Source: Sphingomonas naphthae (GTDB lineage: Bacteria; Pseudomonadota; Alphaproteobacteria; Sphingomonadales; Sphingomonadaceae). Taken from it: DNA of 64,000 nt. The notes under the pieces are model-generated. The model had not been told where the DNA came from and made no database searches. It was given only the letters and a program-made list of their open reading frames with translations. The stretch covers positions 496,001 to 560,000 of the forward strand of contig NZ_CP117411.1 in the NCBI RefSeq assembly GCF_028607085.1, given 5' to 3'. Positions 8,646 to 17,698 of this stretch are shown one piece after another. The stretch's first letter is position 1. Each line of letters opens with the position of its first letter. The position numbers and the translations under genes are program-made.

Positions 8646-10850
8646 ATGATGGCGGCTGCGGCGGGGTTTGCGGATGGTATTTCCGCAGAAGAGGAATCGG
8701 GCATCGATCTCGGCGGGGTGCTGCGGTTCCTCCGCCGCCGCTGGGCCTGGATCCTCGGCACCGCCGTCGTCGTCGCGCTGGTCGCGGGGCTCGCCCTCCT
8801 TCAGGTGACGCCCCGCTATTCCGCGACCGCCTCGGTCGCGGTGCAGACCCAGAAGACCCAGGTCGTCGACATCCAGGACGTCGTGCAGGGCCTGACTCCC
8901 GATGTCGCGACGATGGAAACTCAGGCGTCGATCCTCCGGTCGATGCGCCTGTCGGAGCTGGTGATGAACCGGCTGAAGCTGGACACCGATCCCGAATTCA
9001 ACCCGACGCTGAAGCAGACCACCGGCTTCCGCCTGCTGAAGCCCTCGACGTGGTTCGGCTCGGCGCCCGAGCCGGTGCTGACGACCTATCAGAAGGCGCG
9101 CATCCGTTCGTCGATCATCGCGCGGGTGCAGAAGGCATTCGGCATCGCGCCGGTGCTGAAATCCTACGTCATCAACATTGCCGCCACGTCCGAGGACCCG
9201 GAGAAGTCGGCGGCGATGGCGAACACGCTGGCCGATCTCTACATCAGCGACGGCATCGAGGCGAAATATGACGCGACCAAGCGCGCGTCGGCCTATCTCG
9301 AATCGCGCGTCGAGGAACTGCGCCAGGCAGCGGTCGAATCGGATCGGCAGGTCGAGGCCTATCGCGGTTCGGCGCGGCTGGTCAGCAGCGACATGGGCAC
9401 GGTCGATACCCAGCAGCTGTCCGAGATCAACTCGCAGCTCATCCTCGCCCGGTCGGAGCGCGCCGCCAAGGAAGCGCAGCTCAACCAGCTTCGCAGCCTG
9501 ACGTCGCGCGGCGGCAATGGCGTCGATACGGCGGCGGCGGTGATCTCTTCGCCGCTCGTCCAGGCGCTGCGCCAGCAGGAGAGCGAGGTCGTCCGCAAGC
9601 TCGGCGATCTTCAGGCGACCTATGGCGATCGCCACCCGCGCATCATCAACGCCCAGTCCGAATTGCGTGACCTGCGCTCGAAGATCGAGGACGAGGTGCG
9701 CAAGCTGGCCGCCGCCACCTCCAACGAGGTGCAGGTCGCCCGCGCCCGCGAAGGCACGCTGTCCGGTAGCCTCGGTTCGATCGAGGGCCGCGTCGTGCGC
9801 GGCGGCCAGGCGAGCGTGCGGCTGCGCGAATTGCAGCGCGAGGCCGACGCCAATCGCGGCATCTACGAAACCTTCCTCAACCGCCTGAAGGAAACCCGCC
9901 AGCAGGTGGACGTGCAGACGGCGGATTCGCGGATCATCTCTTCGGCCAACGTGCCGGTGCGCCCGTCCTTCCCGCAGGTGGGGCAGACGCTGGCGCTGGC
10001 GCTGGTCGGCGGCATGATCGCCGGCATCGTCCTGTCGCTCGGCCTCGAGCGGCTCGACAATACGGTGCGCGGGGCCGACGCGGTCGAGGCGATCGGCGGC
10101 GGCACCACGCTTGCCTTCATCCCGATCGTGAAGGGCGATTACGACCGGCCCGAGGATATCGTGATCGAGCGGCCGCAGGCGATGGCGGCGGAATCACTCA
10201 GAACCCTGCGCAGCGCGATCGCCCTTTCCGACGTGGATACGCCGCCCAAGGTGGTGATGCTCTCCTCGTCGGTGCCGGCCGAGGGCAAGACCTTCGTGTC
10301 GACCGGCCTGGCCCGCGTGTCGGCGCAATCGGGCCTGCGCACGATCATCATCGACGCCGATATGCGCCACCCGCGCGTCCACCATGCCTTCGGCATGGAG
10401 AACAAGGCCGGGCTGGTGCAGGTGCTGAGCGGCGAGACCTCGCTGGCGAGCGTCCTCCAGCGCGACGCCGGCACGGGCGTGGACGTGCTGAGCGCGGGGC
10501 ATGGCGCGGTCAATCCGCCCGATCTGCTGCGCTCGCACCATATGGAGCAGCTCGTCCAGCGGCTGCGCGACACCTATGATTTCGTGGTGATCGACACGCC
10601 GCCGTTCACCCCGATGACCGACAGCCAGATCGTGTCGCGCCTCGTCGACAAGATGCTGCTCGTCGTCCGCTGGGGCCATACGCCGGTGCCGGTGGTGCAG
10701 ACGACCCTGCGCCAGGTCCACCGCATCGGCGCGCCGCTCGTCGGCTCGGTGCTCAGCCAGGTCAATCTCCAGCGCCAGGCCACCTATGGCTATGGCGACT
10801 ATGGCTACCATTATTCGCGCTACGGCGCTTATTATGGCGCTTCGGCCTAG
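8646..10850 (+). CDS. Polysaccharide co-polymerase / bacterial tyrosine autokinase (Wzc/GumC-like)
   Basis: This inner-membrane protein couples chain-length control to BY-kinase activity. N-terminal Wzz domain: TM1 at about residues 35-53, then a periplasmic region with coiled-coil segments (about 200-430), then TM2 at about 445-467. The C-terminal cytoplasmic kinase has Walker A SSVPAEGKTF (about 540-549), Walker A' IIIDADMRHP (about 567) and Walker B FVVIDTPP (about 645). The last 21 residues hold eight Tyr in a YGYGDYGYHY-type cluster, the expected autophosphorylation tail. Length (734) is normal. Its end overlaps the start of the next gene by 17 bp, indicating an operon. Confidence 0.93.
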   Translation: MMAAAAGFADGISAEEESGIDLGGVLRFLRRRWAWILGTAVVVALVAGLALLQVTPRYSATASVAVQTQKTQVVDIQDVVQGLTPDVATMETQASILRSMRLSELVMNRLKLDTDPEFNPTLKQTTGFRLLKPSTWFGSAPEPVLTTYQKARIRSSIIARVQKAFGIAPVLKSYVINIAATSEDPEKSAAMANTLADLYISDGIEAKYDATKRASAYLESRVEELRQAAVESDRQVEAYRGSARLVSSDMGTVDTQQLSEINSQLILARSERAAKEAQLNQLRSLTSRGGNGVDTAAAVISSPLVQALRQQESEVVRKLGDLQATYGDRHPRIINAQSELRDLRSKIEDEVRKLAAATSNEVQVARAREGTLSGSLGSIEGRVVRGGQASVRLRELQREADANRGIYETFLNRLKETRQQVDVQTADSRIISSANVPVRPSFPQVGQTLALALVGGMIAGIVLSLGLERLDNTVRGADAVEAIGGGTTLAFIPIVKGDYDRPEDIVIERPQAMAAESLRTLRSAIALSDVDTPPKVVMLSSSVPAEGKTFVSTGLARVSAQSGLRTIIIDADMRHPRVHHAFGMENKAGLVQVLSGETSLASVLQRDAGTGVDVLSAGHGAVNPPDLLRSHHMEQLVQRLRDTYDFVVIDTPPFTPMTDSQIVSRLVDKMLLVVRWGHTPVPVVQTTLRQVHRIGAPLVGSVLSQVNLQRQATYGYGDYGYHYSRYGAYYGASA

Positions 10851-11626
10851 CGCGATCGCCCTGGCCGCTTCGGCGGTTCCGGCGATACTGCTCGGATATC
10901 TGTCGGTCCGCTCTCTGGGCGCCGCGCTGACGTCGCTGCCGAGCGACGCGCTGGTCCAGGCGATGCGGACGCGCGACACCGCCCCGCCGACCCCCAAACA
11001 GCTGGCCGACACCGCCCGCGCGCAGGCCACGGCGGCCGGCTGGTTCGAGCGGGCGCGCTACAGCAGCGCCGCGCTGAGCGCGATCGCGCTCTCGCCGCCG
11101 CTGCAACGTTATCGGCTGGGCGGCGACATGGGCGCGCCGGCGCTGCTGGCGGGCGCGCTCTCCGCCGCGCCGGCCGCGCCGTTCAACTGGGTGCGTCTGG
11201 CCGAACAGCGGCTCGACGCGGGCGACAAGCGCGGCGCGGCTCGACGCGGGCGACAAGCGCGGCGCGGCCAAGGCGTGGGAGATGTCGGTGCTGACCGGCC
11301 GCTACGTGCCCGGCCTGATGACCTCGCGCCTCTACGTCGCTTTCCGCATGTTCCCGACCGAGGACATGGAATTGCTCGATCTGCTCAAGGATCAGGTGCG
11401 CGTCTCGGCCGAGGCCGATGGGCGCGAGTTGGCCCGCGCGGCGCAATTTGGCTTCGCCGATGCCTTCGTCCGCGTGGTGCTGGCGAGCGACACGGCGCTG
11501 GTGCGCAATTTCGATCGCGGCATGGCCTATAATATCGCTGCCGATGGCGCCGCCGCGTGGCAGGCGATCAATGCCGACCGCGCCCGCCGCCTGCGCGAGC
11601 GCGCCCGGGCAGGGGCGGCACGATGA
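10834..11626 (+). pseudogene. TPR-like membrane protein of the exopolysaccharide locus, frameshifted by a 28-bp duplication
   Basis: The 5' part starts at an ATG inside the end of the autokinase gene (MALRPSAIALAASAV). It reads an N-terminal transmembrane helix, then alpha-helical TPR-like sequence up to RLAEQRLDAGDKRGAA at about residue 135. A perfect 28-bp tandem duplication (11211-11266) then shifts the frame, giving unrelated sequence to a stop at 11532. The authentic continuation resumes in another frame (KAWEMSVLTGRYVPGLM) and ends at 11626 with the ATGA overlap to the ligase gene. Removing one copy restores a single frame of about 254 residues. It is therefore either a broken gene, a phase-variable gene, or an assembly error. 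Confidence 0.85.
11211..11266 (+). repeat. Perfect 28-bp tandem duplication causing a frameshift
   Basis: Bases 11211-11238 are repeated exactly at 11239-11266 with no spacer. As 28 is not a multiple of three, the second copy throws the reading frame, and both flanking frames encode one continuous protein if one copy is deleted. Confidence 0.95.
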
Positions 11627-13056
11627 GCGAGGCGCTCGCCGATCTTCCGATCGCGGATGCCGCCGTCGAGAGCCGCGAGAGCCGCCGCTCGGCGCGCTGG
11701 CCGTGGTTCGGCTTCATGGCCCTCGTCGCGCTGCTGCCGCTGCCGTTCGGCGGCAACACCCCCTGGGCATGGAGCTTCGCCGGGTTGATCGCCTCGGCCC
11801 TGATGCTGGTGTGGGCGCTGCTCGCGATGCGCGGCCGCGCGCCGGTGGCGTGGCGCGGTGCGCTGCTCGTGCCCTTGCTGCTGTTCGCGCTGGTGGTGGT
11901 GTGGATCCTCGTCCAGACGCTGGCGCCGGTGCCCGAGGGCCTGGCCAATCCGATCTGGCAGATGGCGTCGGAGGTGCTGGGTGCCAGCCTTCCGCGGCGG
12001 ATCAGCGCCGATCCCGAAGGCGGGATGGTCGGGCTGATCCACCTGCTCACCAATGCGGCGGTGTTCTGGATCGCGCTGCAATATGGCCGCGATCGCGATC
12101 GGGCGGAGACGCTGCTGGAATGGATCGTCCTCGCCTCGCTCGGCTATGCGATCTACGGCCTCATCAACTACTTCGCCGGCAACGACACCTTGCTGTTCCT
12201 GACGCGCACCAACTATCGCGGCGACGTCACGGGCACGTTCATCAACCGCAACACCTATGCGACCTATGCGGGCGTGACGCTGCTAGCCGCGATTGTGCTG
12301 GCGATCCGCCATTACCGCACCAAATATCGCGTGTCCGATCCGTCACTGAGCCGGGCGGGGCGGAGCGTGGAGGCGATGGGCGGGCCGGCGGCGGTCTATG
12401 CGACGGCGGCGGTGGTGATCGCGATGGCGTGGCTCCAATCGCACTCGCGCATGGGCTTCGCCTCGACGGCGGCGGCGACGGTGGCGTTGCTGGCGCTGCT
12501 GCGGCTGACCGGCATCATCCGGGGCTGGCTGATCCTGCTGCTGCTGGCGGTGGCGGCGGGCATCGGCCTGTTGATGGTGAGCGGGGCCGGGCTGATCGAG
12601 CGGCTGGACGCGACATCGAGCTTCGATCGCGCGCCATTGTTCGACGATGTGCGGGCGATGATCGGCAGCACGCCGTGGATCGGATCGGGCTACGGCAGCT
12701 TCGCCAGCGTCTTCCCGCTGTTCCGCCAGCCACTGCTGGCGACCGGCGGCGACATCACCCAGGCGCACAACACCTATTACGAACTGTGCGCCGAGATGGG
12801 CATTCCGGCGACGATCCTGCTGGTGGGCGCGGTCGCGTGGCTGGCGGCGCTGTGCCTGATCGGCGGCATCCGCCGGACCCGCGACCAGGTGATCCCGATC
12901 GTCGCCTTCGCCGCGACGGTGCTGGTGGGCCTGCACGCGACGACCGATTTCAGCCTCCAGATCCCCGGCATGGTCGTGACCTATATGGCGATCCTGGGCG
13001 TGGGCGTGGCCCAGAGTTGGAGCCCGGAGCAGCGGCGGCGGGGGACCTCGCGGTAG
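11623..13056 (+). CDS. O-antigen ligase / polymerase family membrane protein (Wzy_C-like)
   Basis: A 477-residue polytopic inner-membrane protein with roughly ten or more hydrophobic helices and a large periplasmic loop. Family-type features include TNYRGDVTGTFINRNTYATYAG and the loop motif TQAHNTYYELCAEMGIPA, which matches the H-N-x-Y/F-x-E-x-x-x-E-x-G signature of O-antigen ligases and exopolysaccharide polymerases. It starts at an ATG overlapping the stop of the frameshifted gene (ATGA), so its translation is probably coupled to that gene and may suffer from the upstream frameshift. It would polymerise or transfer polysaccharide repeat units in the periplasm. Confidence 0.88.
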   Translation: MSEALADLPIADAAVESRESRRSARWPWFGFMALVALLPLPFGGNTPWAWSFAGLIASALMLVWALLAMRGRAPVAWRGALLVPLLLFALVVVWILVQTLAPVPEGLANPIWQMASEVLGASLPRRISADPEGGMVGLIHLLTNAAVFWIALQYGRDRDRAETLLEWIVLASLGYAIYGLINYFAGNDTLLFLTRTNYRGDVTGTFINRNTYATYAGVTLLAAIVLAIRHYRTKYRVSDPSLSRAGRSVEAMGGPAAVYATAAVVIAMAWLQSHSRMGFASTAAATVALLALLRLTGIIRGWLILLLLAVAAGIGLLMVSGAGLIERLDATSSFDRAPLFDDVRAMIGSTPWIGSGYGSFASVFPLFRQPLLATGGDITQAHNTYYELCAEMGIPATILLVGAVAWLAALCLIGGIRRTRDQVIPIVAFAATVLVGLHATTDFSLQIPGMVVTYMAILGVGVAQSWSPEQRRRGTSR

Positions 13057-13368
13057 GGCAGGGGCAGGTGACCGAGGCGGATGGGATATCGGGCACCCGA
13101 TAACGCGTGCTTCGATCTAACACACACCGATCTTTACCGTCGGTGGAGCGGGTACAGGCGGTCGTGGCAAGCCGGTTTCGTCAGGCCGCAGGCCGCTTTC
13201 CATATTACCCAGGATCCGGCCATTGACCGAAAAATGGTGATGATCGAGATCGATGCGGGCGTGCATCACAGCCGCCGTGCCGATCCCGGCGAGGTTGACC
13301 GCCATCGCCGGCATGCCGCTCCCAGCCAATGCGAACCACACCAACGAGGGTGACCGGCACGGCCACCG
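13057..13368. other. 312-bp gap between the exopolysaccharide locus and the MFS gene
   Basis: No convincing gene. There is a hairpin at 13087-13102 (TATCGGG / CCCGATA, 2-nt loop) about 30 bp past the ligase stop, and another at 13124-13145 (CACCGA / TCGGTG); either may terminate transcription. A leftward 75-codon open frame (13117-13344) begins with GTG and resembles nothing I know. Confidence 0.5.
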
Positions 13369-14547
13369 CTACGCCTCGCAAAGAACCTGCTCACATGGCT
13401 TCGGATCGGTCGTGCGGATCGTCATCGCTAGAATTGCCAGGCCGATCGCCGAGGTCAGGGCGCCGGCTATGGCGACCGCCGGATACCCAAGCCCGGCGGC
13501 AATCACACCGCCGCCCAGTGCCGCACCGATCGCGTTTCCAAGGTTGAACGCGCCGATGTTGACGGACGAGGCCAGGTTCGGAGCATCCGCCGCGGCCGCC
13601 ATCACGCGAATTTGCAGAGGCGGCACTAGCGCAAAACTGGCGATTCCCCACAAGAGGATAATTGCCGCGCTTGCGACGGGGGAGGGCATGACCAGCGCGT
13701 AGCCCACGAGGATCGCGCAGAGCGATGACAGCGTCACCAGCAGGGTGCGATCGACGGAACGGTCCGCGAATTTGCCGCCCAGCCAGTTGCCGATGGTGAG
13801 GCCCACACCGTAGATGATGAGCATCGCGGTGACGAAGCCGAGCGAGGCGTGCGTCACCTCGCGCAGGATCGGCACGATGTAGGTGAAGACCGTAAACATC
13901 GCGCTCGCCCCCACGACCGTCAGCCCCAGCGCACCGAGCACCCGCCCACGGCCGAGCACACGCAGTTCGGCCATGGCGTTACCGTCCTGCGGGGCGGGAA
14001 GGGCAGGTAACGTCAGGCGTAGCGCCGCCATCGTCGCAACGCCCAGGACGGCGATGCCCCAGAAGGCGGCTCGCCAGCCCAGATAGGCGCCCGCCCAGGT
14101 GGCGAGCGGCACGCCGACGACATTGGCAATGGTGAGCCCCATGAACATCGCCGCCACCGCGCCCGCTTGCCGCTGCGGCGGCACGAGGCCCGCCGCGACG
14201 ATCGAGCCGACGCCGAAGAAGGCACCATGATTGAGCGACGTTATCATCCGCGCGACCAGCAGCATGCCATAGCTGTCGGATACCGCCGACAGCACGTTTC
14301 CCGCGGTGAAGATCGCCGCCAGCCCGATGAGGAGACGTCGACGGGGAACACGGCCGGTCGTGAGTGTCATCAACGGCGCGCCGAGCATGACGCCGAGCGC
14401 ATAGGCGCTTATGAGCAGACCCGCGGCGGGAATCGACACGCCGAGGTCGGTTGCCATGAGCGGCAGGAGACCCATTGGCGCGAATTCCGTCACGCCGATT
14501 CCGAAGGCGCCGGTAGCGAGCGCGAGCAATCCGGGATTGAGTTTCAT
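13369..14547 (-). CDS. MFS transporter, DHA1-type exporter (AraJ/YdhP-like)
   Basis: A 392-residue, 12-helix major facilitator protein. It starts MKLNPGLLALATGAFGIGVTEFAPMGLLPLMATDLGVSIPAAG, the characteristic N-terminus of DHA1 sugar/drug efflux permeases. The loop 2-3 region TTGRVPRRRLLIGL matches the MFS signature. I start at the ATG at 14547, preceded by AAGGGG at suitable spacing; the frame extends further upstream but only into the neighbouring gene's 3' end. It is 11 bp downstream of the aldo-keto reductase and probably co-transcribed with it. The substrate is unknown. Confidence 0.85.
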   Translation of the reverse strand: MKLNPGLLALATGAFGIGVTEFAPMGLLPLMATDLGVSIPAAGLLISAYALGVMLGAPLMTLTTGRVPRRRLLIGLAAIFTAGNVLSAVSDSYGMLLVARMITSLNHGAFFGVGSIVAAGLVPPQRQAGAVAAMFMGLTIANVVGVPLATWAGAYLGWRAAFWGIAVLGVATMAALRLTLPALPAPQDGNAMAELRVLGRGRVLGALGLTVVGASAMFTVFTYIVPILREVTHASLGFVTAMLIIYGVGLTIGNWLGGKFADRSVDRTLLVTLSSLCAILVGYALVMPSPVASAAIILLWGIASFALVPPLQIRVMAAAADAPNLASSVNIGAFNLGNAIGAALGGGVIAAGLGYPAVAIAGALTSAIGLAILAMTIRTTDPKPCEQVLCEA

Positions 14548-14558
14548 GGGTGCCCCTT

Positions 14559-15593
14559 TCAGATGGCGGCGGGAGCAAGACGGGCAAAACCCTCCTGCTG
14601 ACGGTACGGCGTATGCGGATAGGGCGGCAGCACATCGCTGGCGGCGTCCAGGAGCGCCACCTGCTCCGCGGTAAGCGACCATCCGACGGCGCCGAGATTC
14701 TGCCGTAGCTGCTCCTCGTTGCGCGCGCCGATGATGACCGACGCGACAGTGGGACGTCGAAGCAGCCAGTTGATTGCGATCTGCGGGACGCTGCGGCCCG
14801 TTTCGACAGCGACGGACTCCAGTGCGTCGATCACGCGATAGAGAAATTCGGTTTCGACCGGTGGGGCGAATTGTTCGGTCGCGTGCAGCCGGCTGCCTTC
14901 GGGCAACGGCCGGCCGCGTCCGATCTTGCCGGTGAGGCGCCCCCAGCCGAGCGGGCTCCAGACCAGCGCGCCGACGCCCTGATCGAGGCCAAGCGGCATC
15001 AGGTCCGCTTCATAGGCGCGCCCGATCAGCGAGTAATAGACCTGATGCGCGACGAGGCGCGGCCAGCCTTTGGCCGTCGCGAGCCCCTGCGCCTTCATGA
15101 GCTGCCAACCCGGATAATTGGAGACGCCCGCATAGCGCACCTTTCCTGCCGCGATCAGCCGACCAAGCGTGTCCATCAGTTCCTCGGTCGGGGTCGAGGC
15201 GTCGAAGGCGTGCAACTGGAGCAGATCGATGTGATCCGTGCCAAGCCGGCCCAGAGAGGCATCGACCGCCCGCAGCAAGCGGGCGCGCGATGAGCCCCAA
15301 TCCTGCGGTCCATCCCCCATGGGCAAACCTGTCTTGGTGGAAATGAGTACGTCATCGCGGCGGCCGCGTATCGCCTGCCCCAGAACCTTTTCCGAGGCGC
15401 CATCGGAATAGACGTCGGCCGTATCGAAGAGCGTCACGCCCGCGTCCAGGCAGATATCGATCAGACGCCGTGCGTCCGCTGTGTCGCTCGTGCCCCAGGC
15501 GCCGAAGAGCGGCCCCGTGCCGCCGAAGGTTCCCGTCCCGAAGCTGAGCGCGGGCACCCGCAGGCCCGAGGCACCCAGTTGCCGATATTCCAT
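14559..15593 (-). CDS. Aldo/keto reductase
   Basis: A 344-residue NADPH-dependent oxidoreductase with the aldo-keto reductase tetrad visible: Asp57 and Tyr62 (LFDTADVYSDG), Lys87 (ISTKTGLP) and His128 (IDLLQLHAFD). The C-terminal coenzyme site includes SVIIGARNEEQLRQN. It starts MEYRQLGASGLRVPALSFGTGTFGG, the normal family start, although the open frame extends upstream. It is divergent from a LysR regulator and followed by an exporter, a common arrangement for stress or toxic-compound responses. The substrate is unknown. Confidence 0.88.
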   Translation of the reverse strand: MEYRQLGASGLRVPALSFGTGTFGGTGPLFGAWGTSDTADARRLIDICLDAGVTLFDTADVYSDGASEKVLGQAIRGRRDDVLISTKTGLPMGDGPQDWGSSRARLLRAVDASLGRLGTDHIDLLQLHAFDASTPTEELMDTLGRLIAAGKVRYAGVSNYPGWQLMKAQGLATAKGWPRLVAHQVYYSLIGRAYEADLMPLGLDQGVGALVWSPLGWGRLTGKIGRGRPLPEGSRLHATEQFAPPVETEFLYRVIDALESVAVETGRSVPQIAINWLLRRPTVASVIIGARNEEQLRQNLGAVGWSLTAEQVALLDAASDVLPPYPHTPYRQQEGFARLAPAAI

Positions 15594-15678
15594 GGTCGCG
15601 TCCTTGAATGAAGCCCATGCATAGATGGACGCGACGCGCGTGGAGCGGTAGTAGCCAGCGAAGCGAAGGATTTTTGCA

Positions 15679-16581
15679 TTGTATTCAAAGATCGGCTCAG
15701 GATCGGATCGCGCCCGCTCGCTTGAGGTCTTTATCGCGATCGTCGATTGCGGCAGCTTCTCGGCGGCCGGGCGGCAGCTGGGGCTTACCCCTTCGGCAAT
15801 CAGCCGTGCGATCGATCGGATCGAGGCGCGTCTCGGCGTGCGGTTGCTCCTACGCTCGACCCGGGCGCTGTCCCTCACGGCGGAAGGCCAGGCCTACCTC
15901 CTGTCGGCGCGGCGGATCCTCTCCGATCTCGACGAGGCCGAGCAGCATATCGCCGATCAGGGCGCGCCACGAGGGAGGCTGCGCGTCAGCGCTGCGCTGT
16001 CTCACGGAAGGCTATGCATCGTCCCGCTGTTGGGCGAGTTCGTCAGGCGCCATCCGCATATTCTCGTGGATATCGCGCTCAACGATACGATCGTCGATAT
16101 CGCCGCCGGCGAGGCGGACGTCGCGATCCGCTTCGGGCCACTGGCCGACAGTGCGCTCACCGCGCGCAAGCTGGGCGAGAATGGTCGCGTGATCGTCGCG
16201 TCGCCGCACTATCTCGATCGACACGGCATCCCGGCAGTGCCCGAGGATCTGCTCACCCATAATTGCCTGAATTTCGATTTTCGCCGGGTCGAGCCGGTGT
16301 GGCCGTTCGTGCGGGAAGGCCAGGAATTCTGCCTGTCGGTGAAGGGCAACATCGAGGCCAACAACGGGGAAACGCTCGGCCAACTCGCCGCGATCGGGAT
16401 CGGGATCGCCCGTGTCGGCGCGTTCAGCGTTTCAGCCGAGCTTGCCGATGGACGACTCGTCACGATCCTCGACGATTTCAATCCCGGTGATGTCGAGCTG
16501 ATTCATGCGGTTTTCGTCGGCGGCGCCAACACCCCCGCGCGCGTCAGGGCGTTTGTCGATTTTCTGGCGGAGCGACTATAG
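15679..16581 (+). CDS. LysR-family transcriptional regulator, divergent from aldo/keto reductase
   Basis: A 300-residue LysR protein. The N-terminal winged helix-turn-helix (about residues 12-70) includes [36 protein letters not shown]; the substrate-binding domain follows from about residue 95. The best start is TTG at 15679 with GAAGGA 8 bp upstream; no in-frame ATG precedes the helix-turn-helix. Arrangement back-to-back with the aldo-keto reductase over an 85-bp gap suggests it regulates that gene and the MFS exporter behind it. Confidence 0.87.
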   Translation: MYSKIGSGSDRARSLEVFIAIVDCGSFSAAGRQLGLTPSAISRAIDRIEARLGVRLLLRSTRALSLTAEGQAYLLSARRILSDLDEAEQHIADQGAPRGRLRVSAALSHGRLCIVPLLGEFVRRHPHILVDIALNDTIVDIAAGEADVAIRFGPLADSALTARKLGENGRVIVASPHYLDRHGIPAVPEDLLTHNCLNFDFRRVEPVWPFVREGQEFCLSVKGNIEANNGETLGQLAAIGIGIARVGAFSVSAELADGRLVTILDDFNPGDVELIHAVFVGGANTPARVRAFVDFLAERL

Positions 16582-16671
16582 GCATTGGCTGACAGATACG
16601 GCGAGTGACGATGCGTCCGCCTCAATCGACTGTACGCCTCCTGCATCAGAGTGCGTGGTCTATATACAGCA

Positions 16672-17589
16672 TTAAACGAGCAGTGACTCCGGCACCGCAT
16701 AGCCCCATTCCGCATATTTGCGGGCGATGATCCGCGCCATCAGGCGGAGTTCGGGGGAGGTGTCGCCGACCCTCTGGCTCATGATGATCGGGCTGGTGGC
16801 CGGCTCGACGAGATCGCGGTAGCGGACGTCTTCGGTGCGGGAGCGGCGGACGGATTCGGGGATGATGGCGATGCCCTCCTCGGCGGCGACCAGGCCGATC
16901 GCGATCTGGAGTTCACGCGCCTCGTAGACCACCTTGGGTTCGATACCGTGGTCGTGGAACAGCGACAGCACCTGATCGGCGTAGCTCGGCCGGGGAAAGC
17001 GCGGGTAGAGGATCAGCGGCTGGGCGGCGAGGTCGGCCAGCGAGATGGGCGTCGTTTCCTGCGCCAGCGGGCTGCCGGCGGGGAGGGCGACGACCAGCCG
17101 TTCGTTGCGGAGGATCGTGCGGCGGACGGCGGGATCCTCGAAGCGGATGCGGCCGAAGCCGACATCGATCCGCCCGTCCTTCAGCGCGGCGATCTGGTCG
17201 AACGTCACGCTCTCCACCAGCACCAACTCGACATCCGGCGCCTCGCCGCGAAACTCGCGGATGAGTTCGGGCAGGCGGGCGTAGATCGTCGAGGAGACGA
17301 AGCCCATCGTGAAGCGCCGCCGCTCCGACGAGACGGCCGCGCTCATCATCGTGCGCATGTCGTCCATCCGCCGCAGCACCTGCACGGCCTGTTCGTGGAA
17401 CAGGTGGCCGACGTTGGTGAGCTTGAGCGGGCGGGCGGTGCGGTCGATCAGTTCGGCGCCCAGTTCCGCCTCGAGCTGCTGGATGGCGCGGCTGAGCGGG
17501 GGCTGGGCGATATGCAGCTTCTCGGCCGCGCGGTTGAAGTTCCGCTCGGCGGCGACCGTCACGAAATAGCGGAGATGTCGCAGATCCAT
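16672..17589 (-). CDS. LysR-family regulator of the benzoate/catechol operon (CatR/CatM/BenM-like)
   Basis: A 305-residue LysR protein starting MDLRHLRYFVTVAAERNFNRAAEKLHIAQPPLSRAIQQLE, close to the CatM/BenM/CatR subgroup. The effector-binding domain includes FVSSTIYARLPELIREF and the DGRIDVGFGRI segment. It is divergently transcribed from catB, and a perfect ATAC-N7-GTAT site, the known BenM/CatM recognition pattern, sits 5 bp upstream of its own start codon. It most likely senses cis,cis-muconate and/or benzoate and activates catBCA-benABCD while repressing itself. An in-frame ATG far upstream (17847) lies inside catB and is not used. Confidence 0.88.
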   Translation of the reverse strand: MDLRHLRYFVTVAAERNFNRAAEKLHIAQPPLSRAIQQLEAELGAELIDRTARPLKLTNVGHLFHEQAVQVLRRMDDMRTMMSAAVSSERRRFTMGFVSSTIYARLPELIREFRGEAPDVELVLVESVTFDQIAALKDGRIDVGFGRIRFEDPAVRRTILRNERLVVALPAGSPLAQETTPISLADLAAQPLILYPRFPRPSYADQVLSLFHDHGIEPKVVYEARELQIAIGLVAAEEGIAIIPESVRRSRTEDVRYRDLVEPATSPIIMSQRVGDTSPELRLMARIIARKYAEWGYAVPESLLV

Positions 17590-17594
17590 CCTGA

Positions 17595-17609
17595 ATACCC
17601 CGAAGGTAT
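17595..17609. promoter_or_regulatory. BenM/CatM-type LysR operator (ATAC-N7-GTAT)
   Basis: The sequence ATACCCCGAAGGTAT matches the ATAC-N7-GTAT consensus described for BenM/CatM in Acinetobacter. It lies between the divergent regulator and catB, where such sites act. A single clear copy is seen; further sites may be degenerate. Confidence 0.7.
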
Positions 17610-17698
17610 CGATCCCAGACCGCATTGATCTTTGCGGCGGTTCGTTCCGCAGCGTAGCCCTCGCTCGAACAAAGATAAAGCGAGGATGTGCCGGGATC

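Noticed and set aside
13117-13344. A 75-codon leftward frame in the 312-bp gap
   Set aside because: GTG start without a ribosome site, no recognisable domain, and a His/Pro-rich composition; kept as part of the gap description only.
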